NCBI GenBank assembly: GCA_022984795.1
Contig: JALIHJ010000039.1
Coordinates: 1-64,000, forward strand
Direction: 5' to 3'
Length of the DNA stretch: 64,000 nucleotides
DNA from: Fabrea salina
Taxonomy: Eukaryota > Ciliophora > Heterotrichea > Heterotrichida > Fabreidae
The first letter of the stretch is position 1. Every line of letters begins with the position of its first letter. Shown here one piece after another: positions 1 through 9,100 of this stretch. Made by a program: the position numbers and the translations under genes. The notes beneath the pieces were generated by a model. The model had not been told where the DNA came from. It saw only the letters and a list, made by a program, of their open reading frames with translations, and did not search any database.

Positions 1-501
1 TAACACCCTAACACCCTAACACCCTAACACCCTAACACCCTAACACCCCTAACACCCTAACACCCTAACACCCTAACACCCTAACACCCACCCTAACACC
101 CTCTAACACCCTAACACCCTAACACCCTAACACCCTAACACCCCAACACCCTCTAACACCCTAACACCCCTAACACCCTAACACCCTAACACCCTAACAC
201 CCTAACACCCTAACACCCTAACACCCTAACACCCTAACACCCTAACACCCTAACACCCTAACACCCTAACACCCTAACACCCTAACACCCTAACACCCTA
301 ACACCCCCAACACCCTAACACCCTAACACCCTAACACCCTAACACCCTAACACCCTAACACCCTAACACCCTAACACCCTAACACCCTAACACCCTAACA
401 CCCTAACACCCTAACACCCTAACACCCTAACACCCTAACACCCTAACACCCTAACACCCTAACACCCTAACACCCTAACACCCTAACACCCTAACACCCT
501 A
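1..501. repeat. Telomere, CCCTAACA repeat array
   Basis: This is an almost unbroken array of the 8-base unit CCCTAACA (TGTTAGGG on the other strand), ending abruptly at unique sequence after CACCCTA. Irregular units with an extra C, a missing TAA or an inserted CT occur only in the outer 310 or so bases. The inner 190 bases look perfect. The unit matches heterotrich ciliate telomeres as known from Stentor and Blepharisma, so the window starts at a chromosome end. Confidence 0.97.
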
Positions 502-1023
502 GGAAAAGTACACATTAAAACCTACATCAAACAACAGAAGAAACTCAATAACATAATACAGGTTGGAGGTTATAACGATACAGCATACATTCAACACCTA
601 AAACGACAAAACATCAGAAATAGAGACAGTAAAGCACATAAATAATACCCAACTTACCAAGTCCTAGTGGAACTACGTACGAAGTTAATAAGAGCTAATC
701 TATATATTGCATTGTTCTAGGGCAAAAAAATAGAAAGAGCACACTAGAAAACAAATAGAAGGAACTATCAAAAACTTGTTGAATAGATTTATAAGAGAAG
801 AAATACAAGCAACTCAAAAGGGAAACAGGTCAACACTCTGCATTCCTAAAAAGGCCCAAAGCTCACTAGCATAAAAATTAAATTAAACTTAAGTCATATA
901 GAAGATAACTTAGCATTAAACAACTACCCAAAGACTTTAATAGACGTCAAAAACTGCATAAACTGACATGGCATAACATATGCATCTGTTAGGACAAGCG
1001 AATTAAGTAAGAACAAGCGCTAG
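502..1023. other. Subtelomeric spacer, no gene seen
   Basis: This AT-rich sequence follows the telomere directly. I see no open frame of convincing length, no tRNA and no clear repeat on either strand. Confidence 0.6.
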
Positions 1024-1182
1024 TTATTTTGATTCTTTAATTATTTCTTTTAGAAACTCTGAGTCGGCATGCTCTTCAAGGTAAACTCTGAGCTGACTCG
1101 AAATCTTGGAGTTGAATGTAAATTGAACTTCTTGTGTCTTCTGATGAAATTTTCTGGAGCAGCCACAAGGAAAGTCTTCCAT
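1024..1182 (-). CDS. Small 52-aa ORF, unrecognised, possibly a gene remnant
   Basis: This frame starts with ATG and ends with TAA. Its peptide opens MEDFPCGCSRKF and closes with an acidic/basic helical tail. The composition looks coding, with many K and E and few stop-prone codons. Upstream of its ATG the neighbouring frame (1183-1259) also looks coding, as a lysine/leucine-rich stretch, so this may be the 3' part of a decayed longer gene with a frameshift. No family is recognised. It lies just downstream of the ATPase gene on the same strand. Confidence 0.3.
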   Translation of the reverse strand: MEDFPCGCSRKFHQKTQEVQFTFNSKISSQLRVYLEEHADSEFLKEIIKESK

Positions 1183-1285
1183 TTCGAGAGGAACTCAACC
1201 ACTGAACCTTCGAAAAGAGGTTTGAGCAGTTTTTTTAACTTGGGTTTATCAACATGCATTCTATTGGTTTGAATTCTTAGCGAGA

Positions 1286-2473
1286 CTAGGTAATCTTCGA
1301 TGCTGCTTTTAAGTACTCCCTCAAACTCATGTCTTTGTACTTAGAGCAGAATTTCTTGAACTCTCTCAGTGAGCCATGGTACTTCAGGTACAACTGCAGG
1401 TCTTCATCTGTCACTGACCTGCTATCCATTTCTGCTACTTGTTTCATCCAGTTGATGACTTCTTCTCCTTCTGGGTAACTGAACTGAAAAGCATCAACAT
1501 CACATCTTTTATCAATCGTACTGAGTGATCCAATTCGGCTCGGAAGGTGTTGATCACTGCTTACCAGAATGACTTTGGCTAGTCCCTTTGCAGTGAAATC
1601 GAGTATAAGGTCTTTGATGAAGGAAGCCCCTTCTGAAGATTTGTAGTCGCCTTTTAGGATGTCTTGGACATTGTCGAAAATGAGGACTGGCTTCTTTCCT
1701 TCCTCAATCAAGTCTTTCATACAGTCTTCGAGGATAACTTTGTTATTTATTGAGTAGCCCTGGGCTCCTAATTTTGAGTAAAGGTTGAGCCATAGTTTCC
1801 CTTCTTGTTCTCTCAAGTCTACGTACACAGAAACAAACTGGGTCTTAGTGTCTGAGTACTTTTTGAGCGTGCCAGGGTTGCTAAGCACATGGCAAAGTCT
1901 CTCCATAAAGGTAGACTTGCCTATGCCTTTGGGTCCGTAGACCACGTCCACTCCTCTCTCAATGGGCTCTTCAAGGTGTTCAATCCACCAACGAGTAAGT
2001 TCAGGGTTTTCAATCAAAGTCCCTTTAACTCTAGGTGCTAGCTTGGGCTGAGTCAGAGTCTCTTTGATTTTTTGGACGCTGAATTGGGGGTCTTTAAGCC
2101 CGATCTCTATCTTATTGTTTTGGAGTTGTTCTTCGTTGAATTTCCTTTGGTTCATGTAGCCTAGGTAGGCCACAAAGAGTGCGAGGAAGGATATAGGTGC
2201 ATTCGGAGGAATCATTCTTAGCCAGGGAGGGAAGTTGACGACTTCGTAGATTTCTGTGCCTTCCTCAACAGTGAGGTTGTCTTGCTTGAGCTTTTTCCAC
2301 ACAATGCCATCAGTATTTGCTAATAAGGACTTTCCGCCTATTTCAGCAATATTCTCTCCCTGGGTGAACCTTTCGAATCTGAACTTGTAAAGTCTCAAGT
2401 CTCCGGAGTATCCCTGGGGAACTCTGAGCTTGTGGAAGTTGCGGACGACTCGACTGAACATTTTATTAGCCAT
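1286..2473 (-). CDS. P-loop AAA/STAND-type ATPase, possibly organellar membrane
   Basis: The product is 395 aa. A Walker A motif (GPKGIGKST) lies near residue 185 and a Walker B-like strand (KPVLIFDNVQ) near 265. Residues 160-330 resemble the archaeal-type ATPase_2/Orc1-like AAA fold. A short hydrophobic segment (APISFLALFVAYLGYM) at about residues 93-108 may anchor it in a membrane. The N-terminus is basic and poor in acidic residues over its first 20, as in mitochondrial presequences. The function is unknown. A degraded paralog fragment with the signature EEVINWM lies at 5854-5896, so the family has been copied in this subtelomere. Confidence 0.75.
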   Translation of the reverse strand: MANKMFSRVVRNFHKLRVPQGYSGDLRLYKFRFERFTQGENIAEIGGKSLLANTDGIVWKKLKQDNLTVEEGTEIYEVVNFPPWLRMIPPNAPISFLALFVAYLGYMNQRKFNEEQLQNNKIEIGLKDPQFSVQKIKETLTQPKLAPRVKGTLIENPELTRWWIEHLEEPIERGVDVVYGPKGIGKSTFMERLCHVLSNPGTLKKYSDTKTQFVSVYVDLREQEGKLWLNLYSKLGAQGYSINNKVILEDCMKDLIEEGKKPVLIFDNVQDILKGDYKSSEGASFIKDLILDFTAKGLAKVILVSSDQHLPSRIGSLSTIDKRCDVDAFQFSYPEGEEVINWMKQVAEMDSRSVTDEDLQLYLKYHGSLREFKKFCSKYKDMSLREYLKAASKIT

Positions 2474-3518
2474 TGAATTAGGGGGATATGAGTTTGACTG
2501 GGTTATAGCAACTAGGACTTGGTTGAATTAATCAATGGGTTAGGGTGATGTCTGAAAGATGATCTTAGAGTCACAGTCTACAGGGTTCTAACTAGCAATG
2601 TGAGTTTACTAAGTTAAAGTCTAGGACATAGAAGGCTGGAGGCAGTGAGTAAACTTGGAAGGTTATGAGTGGACGCCCATCAGAGAGAAGTCTGAAGAGA
2701 ACATAGCTGTGAATAAGTAATTAGAGCATCTGCATACTAAGTAGTCATCACAATGTTCATGCACAGTACAAACAAAGCAAGAAATCAACGAAGACAACTC
2801 TGAGTCTCACCTAACAGAACTTAAAACTTAGACAACAGATTGATACGAGAAGACGAATAGTTACTTCTCTGTATTGGTTGAATAATTCTTAAAGTAGTCA
2901 AAATAAGAAATGATTTGATGGACTTTGCAATGCTTAGACTTTGCTTTGCAGAGCGTATGCTTGCAAGGTAGTTACAAGAAGAGCTTGATGTCGTGACTAG
3001 TTGTGTGAAGGGCTATTGAGTTAACTAGCAGGGGTTTAAAACCACTGGGAACTTCTTCACAAAGAAGCAAAAGGCAAACACACACAGATTGCAACAAAAG
3101 AAAGGGGATTGAAGCGAGGAACAACCAAGGAAGCTAACACTAGAGTATTAAAAAGAAGGAAACAACAAATGCTGGTAGGATGGATTGTACCTAGACTGAA
3201 GTCTAAAGGTTTTTGTTCAGTTGAAATAACTTACTAATTCTACCAAGGTTTTTAGAGACCTAGTGAAAGCACACCCTAACAATAAGGAAGCAATAAACAA
3301 ACAGAATAACAACTCATTAAACTTCTTAACTTTGAGTTCTAATTCTAAAGTATGTAAGTCTATTGCAGTGTTGATGCTTTAAGCTTGGGATTTAAGAACC
3401 CTAACACTAATAGCATTCAATCAAAAGGAGTGGGAATATTAGTATAAATACTAGTGTTCTAACTTCTACATACAAGCAATCAAACTCTGAATATTGTCTA
3501 TCCTTAGTCTTTATGTAA
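2474..3518. other. Long spacer, no gene seen
   Basis: This roughly 1 kb stretch between the ATPase and a weak coding remnant has dispersed stops in all frames. A lone telomere-like CACCCTAACA occurs at 3272-3281, and CCCTAACAC at about 3402. I see no RNA gene or repeat array. Confidence 0.55.
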
Positions 3519-3853
3519 ATGGAAAGTAACCCAGTACTTGCATTAGACTCAGAGGTGTGCAAAGACTCACTCGGTACATTTGTTTGGTCTATTTCAAGAA
3601 TTACAATGACTCAGAAACTTCCTCAAAAAGAACACTCAGTAACACTTTGAAGAGACTCAAGAAAGTAAATGGGTAACCACTTAGAGACTCAGCTATTAGG
3701 GTTCAAGAACTAGCTGAGTTTGTACTGCATAATCCTAATTGGAATGAATCTCTAGAAAGTTTCAGGAAGAACTACAAACAAGGAATTGATAAAGAACAGA
3801 AGTCATTCAAGATGAAGAAGCTTTCTGGATGCTTCATCAAATCAATAAACTAA
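3519..3853 (+). pseudogene. Possible decayed protein-coding remnant
   Basis: Two coding-like frames lie in tandem. The first is an ATG frame of 43 codons at 3519-3650 (MESNPVLALDSEV...). The second is an open 58-codon stretch at 3677-3853 with a good amphipathic composition (ELAEFVLHNPNWNESLESF...) ending in TAA. Upstream of 3677 the same frame meets a TAA inside GTAACCACTTAG. That resembles an intron but at 12 nt is too short for the 15-nt class seen elsewhere in this window. I recognise no family. It may be a subtelomeric gene relic or a gene with unusual introns. Confidence 0.25.
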
Positions 3854-4015
3854 ACACTCTAAGTAGTCTATTAAGAGTAATGCAAAACACTTGATAGCTA
3901 AACAACATCAAGTAGCAAAGACAACAATAACTTTGAAAGTACTTGTGCTAAGTAGACTGTTCAAGCATGCATTTAACTACTCTTACTGAATTACTTAAAG
4001 TAGATAGAATTATTA

Positions 4016-4669
4016 CTACTCATGCAATCCACAGAAGGGCCTGTCTCTGTGTTTGAGAGTCATACTGAGTTTGTTGCTTCTGTCCATGTTGAGTTGTTGG
4101 AATCTTTGGTCAATTCCATCAACCCAACTGTTGGGGTCCAGGATCATCCTTGCTGCGTCTTCAACCACTACTTGGGACCTTGTTTCTTGTTCTCCTAGCA
4201 GTTTCTCCTCCATGTAGAATCCAGTTTCCTTTTTCTTTTGGTTGTACTTGAAGTTGTCTGGTGAGTTTTCAAGTCTTACAAAGTCAATTCCTCTGCCCAG
4301 TTTAGCTCTAGCCAGGACATGAGCAAACTCGTGTATGAAGCAGATCAGAATTGAAGCAGTGCCTAAGTCAGTATCTTCTTCGTACTTAGGCTTCTTATAC
4401 GGAGCTTCACCAGAGTTAGAGTCTTTGGGAGCACTTAGGTAGTCCTTGATGATTAAATTGCCAGTCATCAAGGACACTCCGCATATCCCAAATACATTGT
4501 AGTCGCACAAGAAAGTCTTGTCTAGAGTAGCTTGAAGTATTTGGGTGTAGTTATTCTCTAGCTCCAACTCTTCAAGGTACTTTTGCTTCACAAACTCAGT
4601 GTTCATGACACTGAATATTGAGTTCTTGGTGCTTTCTGGAATAGGCTTTGTCAACATAAATGGTTCCAT
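4016..4669 (-). CDS. HExxH-containing protein, putative zinc metallopeptidase-like
   Basis: The product is 217 aa with no signal peptide. The central helix carries HEFAH at about residue 113, inside a hydrophobic stretch (ILICFIHEFAHVLARA), which is the form of a zincin active-site helix. A candidate third ligand is a Glu in the EKLLGEQETRSQVVVED region, about 40 residues further on. The C-terminal part is hydrophilic. I do not recognise the family. Activity is inferred from the motif only. Confidence 0.6.
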   Translation of the reverse strand: MEPFMLTKPIPESTKNSIFSVMNTEFVKQKYLEELELENNYTQILQATLDKTFLCDYNVFGICGVSLMTGNLIIKDYLSAPKDSNSGEAPYKKPKYEEDTDLGTASILICFIHEFAHVLARAKLGRGIDFVRLENSPDNFKYNQKKKETGFYMEEKLLGEQETRSQVVVEDAARMILDPNSWVDGIDQRFQQLNMDRSNKLSMTLKHRDRPFCGLHE

Positions 4670-4770
4670 TCTATTTCCCTATTCCATCAGTCCCACCTCT
4701 TAAGCTCCCATTCACTCACTGACCCACTTTCTCCCTATAAAAGTCCACTAATTTTCATTAGGGAATTTGA

Positions 4771-4839
4771 CCCTCCCTAACACCCCAACCCCCTATATGG
4801 CGGTGAGCCTTTTTTTAAGGCCCACCCACCCGCCATATA
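4771..4839. repeat. Telomere-like tract plus 46-bp palindrome
   Basis: A telomere-like run (CCCTCCCTAACACCCCAACCCCCTA, 4771-4795) abuts an inverted repeat. The arms TATATGGCGG (4794-4803) and CCGCCATATA (4830-4839) are perfect, with inner pairing of GCCTT with AAGGC around a T-rich loop. The palindrome contains the premature stop of the WD40 gene and replaces its expected third repeat. It could be a tiny inverted-repeat insertion or a scar of chromosome breakage and healing. Confidence 0.6.
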
Positions 4840-5377
4840 ATTGGTCATTGCTAGAAATGGCCACTGACCTAACACCATAAATATGGCCTTTGAGTACCCG
4901 AGTGGTTTTTCCAGAAGCCAGACTCCACACTCTAAGTGTTTCGTCTCTACTCCCCGACACGACCCACTCGCCATCACTAGAAATGGCCACAGACCATACC
5001 CAATCACTATGCCCCTCGAGTACTTGGGTTACTTGTCCAGTAGCTAGATTCCACACTTGAATGGTGGAATCCTGACTAGCAGACACTAGTATTCCTTTCC
5101 TCTGAGACACGGCAACTGAATAGACAGCTCCAGTATGACCCTCCAGAGCCTTAGTCTGTATCAACCCAGGCTTTAGTACTTCTGAGTGGAAACAAGATTC
5201 ATAGAATTGCTTATTCACTCTTGCAATTCCGATAACCTCTTCAGGACTCAAGAACTTAAACACCTCGAGAATGGGTCTTAAGTTACCCAGTTCTCTAAAG
5301 GTGAAAAGTTTATTTGATTCCCTCCAAATTCTGACAGTCTTATCAGTACTTCCGCTCACAATCAGCCTAGGTTCCAT
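4793..5377 (-). CDS. Truncated WD40 protein with F-box-like segment
   Basis: The 194-aa product starts with one WD-like strand (IVSGSTDKTVRIW), then an F-box-like helix (EVFKFLSPEEVIGIARVNKQFYE, about residues 38-60). Two good WD40 repeats follow (GHTGAVYSVAV...VWNLATG and GHSDWVWSVAI...VWSLASG). A third repeat begins (GHIYGVRSVAISSND) but runs into a foreign tail encoded by the palindrome at 4794-4839. A working propeller needs about seven blades, so this is probably a broken gene or one fragment of a larger one. A related WD40 fragment lies upstream at 5912-6088. Confidence 0.65.
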   Translation of the reverse strand: MEPRLIVSGSTDKTVRIWRESNKLFTFRELGNLRPILEVFKFLSPEEVIGIARVNKQFYESCFHSEVLKPGLIQTKALEGHTGAVYSVAVSQRKGILVSASQDSTIQVWNLATGQVTQVLEGHSDWVWSVAISSDGEWVVSGSRDETLRVWSLASGKTTRVLKGHIYGVRSVAISSNDQLYGGWVGLKKRLTAI

Positions 5378-5853
5378 TTATCAGTATTTTAAGGGAACTA
5401 GAATTCACGAAACTTAAGATTTAACTAATTCTACTCTTGCTTCGGTTACTCACTAAGAGAATTTCTAGCTATTGTTTATGAGTTCATCAGAATGCTGTTC
5501 CTGAAGCAACTATGTAGAGTGCTGATGAACCTTAGGTAGTGAGAACTGGTCATTAAATATTCTAGGGTTAGATCTAGACATTGGACATACAAGCAATGCT
5601 TAAAGGACCTAGAACTTGATTAATTGACTGCTTTAAGAAGTTAGATTCCAACTTTCTTTAAAGTAATTCTTAGACACTCAAAGAATCCTGATTATAAGGG
5701 ACCAACTCTTGTTATAGTATCCCTTTCTGTCAGTCCTAGAAATACCCTAAGTATCATCTTCCTGGAGTTTAGACTCATAATTTATTTGTGGATTTCTTTT
5801 CTATTTCATTGCAGAATGCTGAACAGTCTTAATACCATTATATGAATTTTTGT
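5378..5853. other. Spacer, no gene seen
   Basis: I see no convincing open frame or RNA gene. The stretch sits between the truncated WD40 gene and the ATPase and WD40 relics, and may itself be decayed coding DNA. Confidence 0.5.
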
Positions 5854-5896
5854 GGATTGCAACTATTTGACTCATCCAATTGATGACCTCTTCTAA
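5854..5896 (-). pseudogene. Relic of an AAA ATPase paralog
   Basis: Read on the minus strand this encodes LEEVINWMSQIVAI. The intact ATPase at 1286-2473 has GEEVINWMKQVAEM near residue 335. At DNA level 21 bases (ATCCAATTGATGACCTCTTCT, plus strand) match the ATPase gene with two differences. Flanking DNA diverges and carries stops. This is a small decayed copy. Confidence 0.55.
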
Positions 5897-5911
5897 GGAT
5901 TAAATAGTAAC

Positions 5912-6088
5912 TTAAACCAATTTAACTGACCAAACCCTGTGAGTATGGCCTGTTAGTTCTTGAGTCTGTTCACCTGTAGAAAGGTCCCAGACTCTCACTG
6001 ACTTGTCTGCATTGTTACTTCCAGACACCAGGCACTTGTCGTCACTCGATAGGTTGACTGAAAGTACTTGTGGTCGCATAGCAGCTCT
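5912..6088 (-). pseudogene. WD40-repeat relic
   Basis: An open stretch of about 58 codons encodes one complete WD40 repeat: VLSVNLSSDDKCLVSGS, then VRVWDLSTGEQTQELTGH, then HRVWSV and a stop. It resembles the repeats of the truncated gene at 4793-5377 (WVWSVAISSDGEWVVSGS). It is bounded by stops on both sides, so it is a fragment rather than a gene. Confidence 0.65.
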
Positions 6089-6234
6089 TCACAACTGCAT
6101 TTGTAACTGGCTTGGCATTCTGAGGGACAGTTGGCTTGCATTAAATATGAGGCGGGAAGTTTATGAGGCAATAAATGTACTGAGAACTTAAATACTGGTT
6201 AAGACTTCTGTGTTATTATAACTTAGGACTAGGC

Positions 6235-7485
6235 TTAGCTAATAGTAAGCACAGAAATGTTTTTCTTGCCTGTCTGAACAATTAAGTACTTGTTAGCGAC
6301 AAGTCCGAACTCACTGAGTTTCATGCCCTCTGTCGCAGTCTGTCCATTGAGTTTAAGTGCTTTTTGCTTAATGAGTCTTCTAGCAGCGGAGCCAGTTTCA
6401 ACTACTCCAGACTCTTTTAGACTTCTAACTACTTCTCCGTCACAGCAGTTATACTTAGGTGTTTCTTTGAAAGCCATTTCTAAGTCTTCTTCTTGTAACT
6501 CCAGGTACTTTTTACTAAACAGAATTTCTGAAACTCTTTGGGCTTGCTTGGCTTTTTGCTCGCCGTGAATTCCTGAAATGATCTCTTTAGCCAATAGTTT
6601 CTGGGGAATTCTTTGTTCTAAAGGGTGCTGCATGGCTGCTTCGATTTCACTACTTGGCAAAAATGTGAGTTTGTAAAGTAAGTCCTCAATAGTGTCATCG
6701 GGTAAGTTGAAGCAGTACTGATAGATAGAGTACTCTGAGGTCAAGTCTTTGTTTAAGAACAAAGCGTTTCCTGTGGTTTTTCCAAACTTCATTCCATCCT
6801 GTGTCATCAGCAAGGGCAGGGTGATTCCTAGAGCTTGGTGGCCTGTTTTTTTGCGAATGAGTTGAGTTCCAGCTGTGATGTTGGTCCACTGGTCACTTCC
6901 TCCAATTTGGACTCCGCAGTCTTCGTTGGAAAACAACCAGTAAAAGTCGTAGGCTTGCATGAGACTGTAAGTGAACTCTGTGAAAGTCAAACTATCACTT
7001 CTGTTCTTCACAAAGTCTCTGTTTATGAGGGGGTTCATAGCAAAGTGGTACCCTACTTCTCTTAAAAAGGTAATTAAATCTAAGTTGTTGAAAATGTGTT
7101 TGTTGTCAAGGATTGTAACCTGGGGTTTACTCTTGACACACTTGTGCAAAGTTGCCCTTTCTGCTAACTTGTCCAAAACTGAGTGGAGTTGTGTTTGTAA
7201 TTTCTGAGCATTGGACTCAATGAAGTTGTGCGTAAGGATAGGTCTTGCTGAGTCCCTTCCTGAGGGGTCTCCCACTGAAGCAGTTGCACTTCCAACCAAA
7301 GCAATGGTTTTGTAACCAGCTTCTGCACTGAGAATAAGTGCGTTCAGTGCTGGCAAGTGCCCTAAGTGCAAAGAAGCCCCAGTAGGGTCAAATCCGCAAT
7401 AAACAGCCTTTTTAGTGAATTCCAAACCTACTTCTGTGAAATCTTTTAAGAGATTCCTTGCTCTTAGAGCTTTGACAACTTCCAT
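6235..7485 (-). CDS. YARS2: Tyrosyl-tRNA synthetase, bacterial/mitochondrial type
   Basis: This class I enzyme charges tRNA-Tyr. Visible are the N-terminal YCGFDPTGASLHLGHL (HIGH box as HLGH, about residues 29-44), a GSATASVGDPSGR loop, the tyrosine-site QIGGSDQW, and a KMSKS-type loop MKFGKTTG near 232. A C-terminal S4 domain follows (GSAARRLIKQKALKLNGQ). The 416-aa length fits bacterial TyrS and mitochondrial YARS2, not the eukaryotic cytosolic form, so it most likely serves mitochondria. Only 10 bases separate its start codon from the stop of the CCA-adding enzyme upstream on the same strand. Confidence 0.93.
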   Translation of the reverse strand: MEVVKALRARNLLKDFTEVGLEFTKKAVYCGFDPTGASLHLGHLPALNALILSAEAGYKTIALVGSATASVGDPSGRDSARPILTHNFIESNAQKLQTQLHSVLDKLAERATLHKCVKSKPQVTILDNKHIFNNLDLITFLREVGYHFAMNPLINRDFVKNRSDSLTFTEFTYSLMQAYDFYWLFSNEDCGVQIGGSDQWTNITAGTQLIRKKTGHQALGITLPLLMTQDGMKFGKTTGNALFLNKDLTSEYSIYQYCFNLPDDTIEDLLYKLTFLPSSEIEAAMQHPLEQRIPQKLLAKEIISGIHGEQKAKQAQRVSEILFSKKYLELQEEDLEMAFKETPKYNCCDGEVVRSLKESGVVETGSAARRLIKQKALKLNGQTATEGMKLSEFGLVANKYLIVQTGKKNISVLTIS

Positions 7486-7495
7486 AATATGAAGT

Positions 7496-8926
7496 TTAAC
7501 TACTGGATGTTATGTTATGTTTATTTTGTATTAAAAACTCAACAAGTTGTTCTTTGGTTCCATTTCTGTTTAGAATCTGCCAGGATATAGCTGCTTGGAG
7601 CATTTTGCCAATATCAGGCCCGTTTACTCCTACGACCCTTTTGACTTCGCCACCGTCCACTATAGGTTTTTCTAGGTAAAAGGTTTGAAGGTTACTTTGG
7701 GTTATGAATTCAGTAAGTGACTCCTTTAAGCCTTGTGTTCCAAGCATAACTTCACCTAGTTTGAGTACTAGTCTCCAATACTCTTTAGTTTCTCTGATCA
7801 TGAAGGCTGTTTTAACTAAGTCTTGGCTTCTAAGTACTTCCATTGCAGTGCTTAAGTTCGAAAGGATTCCACTTATGACTTTGGAGTCGTTGTTTGAGAG
7901 TTTCAAGGATTCACAGCAAATGTGCTCGAAAAGAGGGTAGAAGCTTCTTTTTTTGGGGACACTGAATTCCTGGGCGTTGTGGTACTGACTTAAAATTGCA
8001 GCTGTGTACAAGTAAAAAGAATCGGTCGGGGACTGTTCAGGGACCAATTCAAGTGTGAGCTTGTAACCACCTGCAAGTAAGTTCTGCATGTTCTCAGGCA
8101 ACAGGAAAATAACGTTTAGCAAGTTGTAGTCGTTCAAGAGTTTCAAGGCCTTTATTTGATTGTTTCCCTTCATCATTAGTTGGTACTCCTTTGAGATTCT
8201 TTCTCTACTGACCTTTTTGCACAAAGCCTCCACAATTTCGGGGTCTAGAGCAGCTTCGTGTATTTCGTCGGCAATTGCCAAATCGTAACGCGCTGCAAAC
8301 CTAATAGTTCTTAGCACTCTGAGTGGGTCGTCTAGGAACGTTTGTTTGGGCGGAAGAGGAGTACGAGCAACTCTGCTGAAGAGGTCTTGCAGTCCGTTTC
8401 CCGTGAAATCCTCAATGGTGTCTTTGTGGATGTTGTAGAACAAAGAGTTAATCGTAAGGTCCCTTCTATGGGCATCCTCGGAAGGAGTGCCTATTTGCAT
8501 TGAAGGAATTCTGGAGTCTTCGCAGTAGTCTTCACTTCTTAAGTTGACAAAGTCGATGTCTAGTCCATGTATGCGAGCACACGCAGTTTCTAGGTGCTTG
8601 CTGGCTTGGGGGTTGGCCTTTATGGTTCCAAGTCCCCTAATGCTGGGGATACTTTCCATTACAAGTCTTGCAAAGGGTTCGCCCATCATGTTGTCTAAAG
8701 CAATGTCTATGTCAGTGCTCAAAAGTCCCAACAACTTGTCGCGAACCCAACCGCCAGCTACTCTTAGTTCTGTTCCGCAGCCTTTTTTCTCAACTACTTG
8801 CTTTAAGTCTTGGAAAAACCTTTGTTCTTCGCTAGTTAAGTGTATTTTGCCTTGGGCCGGTACTATTACTTCTTTTGTTTCCATTTGACATATATTCCTC
8901 ATAATTCTGTTTATGAACTTTATCAT
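7496..8926 (-). CDS. TRNT1: CCA tRNA nucleotidyltransferase
   Basis: The enzyme adds or repairs the 3' CCA of tRNAs. The nucleotidyltransferase core shows LRVAGGWVRDKLLG (GG.VRD, about residues 55-68), the metal-binding STDIDIAL, the RRDLTINSLFYN motif and the RVLRTIRFAARYDL region that selects nucleotides. The product is 476 aa. The first 15 residues (MIKFINRIMRNICQ) are basic and hydrophobic like a mitochondrial presequence, and a second ATG at residue 16 (METKE) would give a cytosolic form, so dual targeting as in other eukaryotes is plausible. It lies head-to-head with OST4, 40 bases apart, and directly upstream of the TyrRS gene. Confidence 0.93.
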   Translation of the reverse strand: MIKFINRIMRNICQMETKEVIVPAQGKIHLTSEEQRFFQDLKQVVEKKGCGTELRVAGGWVRDKLLGLLSTDIDIALDNMMGEPFARLVMESIPSIRGLGTIKANPQASKHLETACARIHGLDIDFVNLRSEDYCEDSRIPSMQIGTPSEDAHRRDLTINSLFYNIHKDTIEDFTGNGLQDLFSRVARTPLPPKQTFLDDPLRVLRTIRFAARYDLAIADEIHEAALDPEIVEALCKKVSRERISKEYQLMMKGNNQIKALKLLNDYNLLNVIFLLPENMQNLLAGGYKLTLELVPEQSPTDSFYLYTAAILSQYHNAQEFSVPKKRSFYPLFEHICCESLKLSNNDSKVISGILSNLSTAMEVLRSQDLVKTAFMIRETKEYWRLVLKLGEVMLGTQGLKESLTEFITQSNLQTFYLEKPIVDGGEVKRVVGVNGPDIGKMLQAAISWQILNRNGTKEQLVEFLIQNKHNITSSS

Positions 8927-8966
8927 TATTCTGTTGACTAAGTGTTAGTTGTTGAATTATAATATA

Positions 8967-9074
8967 ATGGAATACGAACTTTACTTTTTGCTCAACCTCA
9001 TGGGAATTTCAGTGGTGTTTTTGATCATAAGCTACCACTTCCTAGTTACTCAAGAAACTCCTAAGAAGAACTAA
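8967..9074 (+). CDS. OST4: OST4, oligosaccharyltransferase subunit 4 (35 aa)
   Basis: The 35-residue product has a short N-terminus (MEYELYFL), one membrane span (LNLMGISVVFLIISYHFLV) and a polar PKKN end. This is the layout of human OST4 (about 37 aa, LGVSLFLLVVLYHYVAV...NPKK) and yeast Ost4p, including the conserved YH after the span and the terminal PKK. OST4 stabilises the N-glycan oligosaccharyltransferase in the ER membrane. It is easily missed because of its size. The stop is 26 bases from the convergent Sfi1-like gene. Confidence 0.85.
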   Translation: MEYELYFLLNLMGISVVFLIISYHFLVTQETPKKN

Positions 9075-9100
9075 GGTAACTATTCCTTAACATTACGTGC

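Noticed and set aside
1-501. CRISPR-like array
   Set aside because: The unit is 8 bases with no spacers and lies at the chromosome end; it is telomere.
3661-3684. A 12-nt or 20-nt intron (GTAA...TTAG) in the remnant near 3.67 kb
   Set aside because: Both lengths are outside the observed 15-nt class, and no conserved protein supports the splice.
4794-4839. Complete DNA transposon or MITE
   Set aside because: Only a 46-base palindrome is present, with no transposase, no second copy in the window and no clear target-site duplication.
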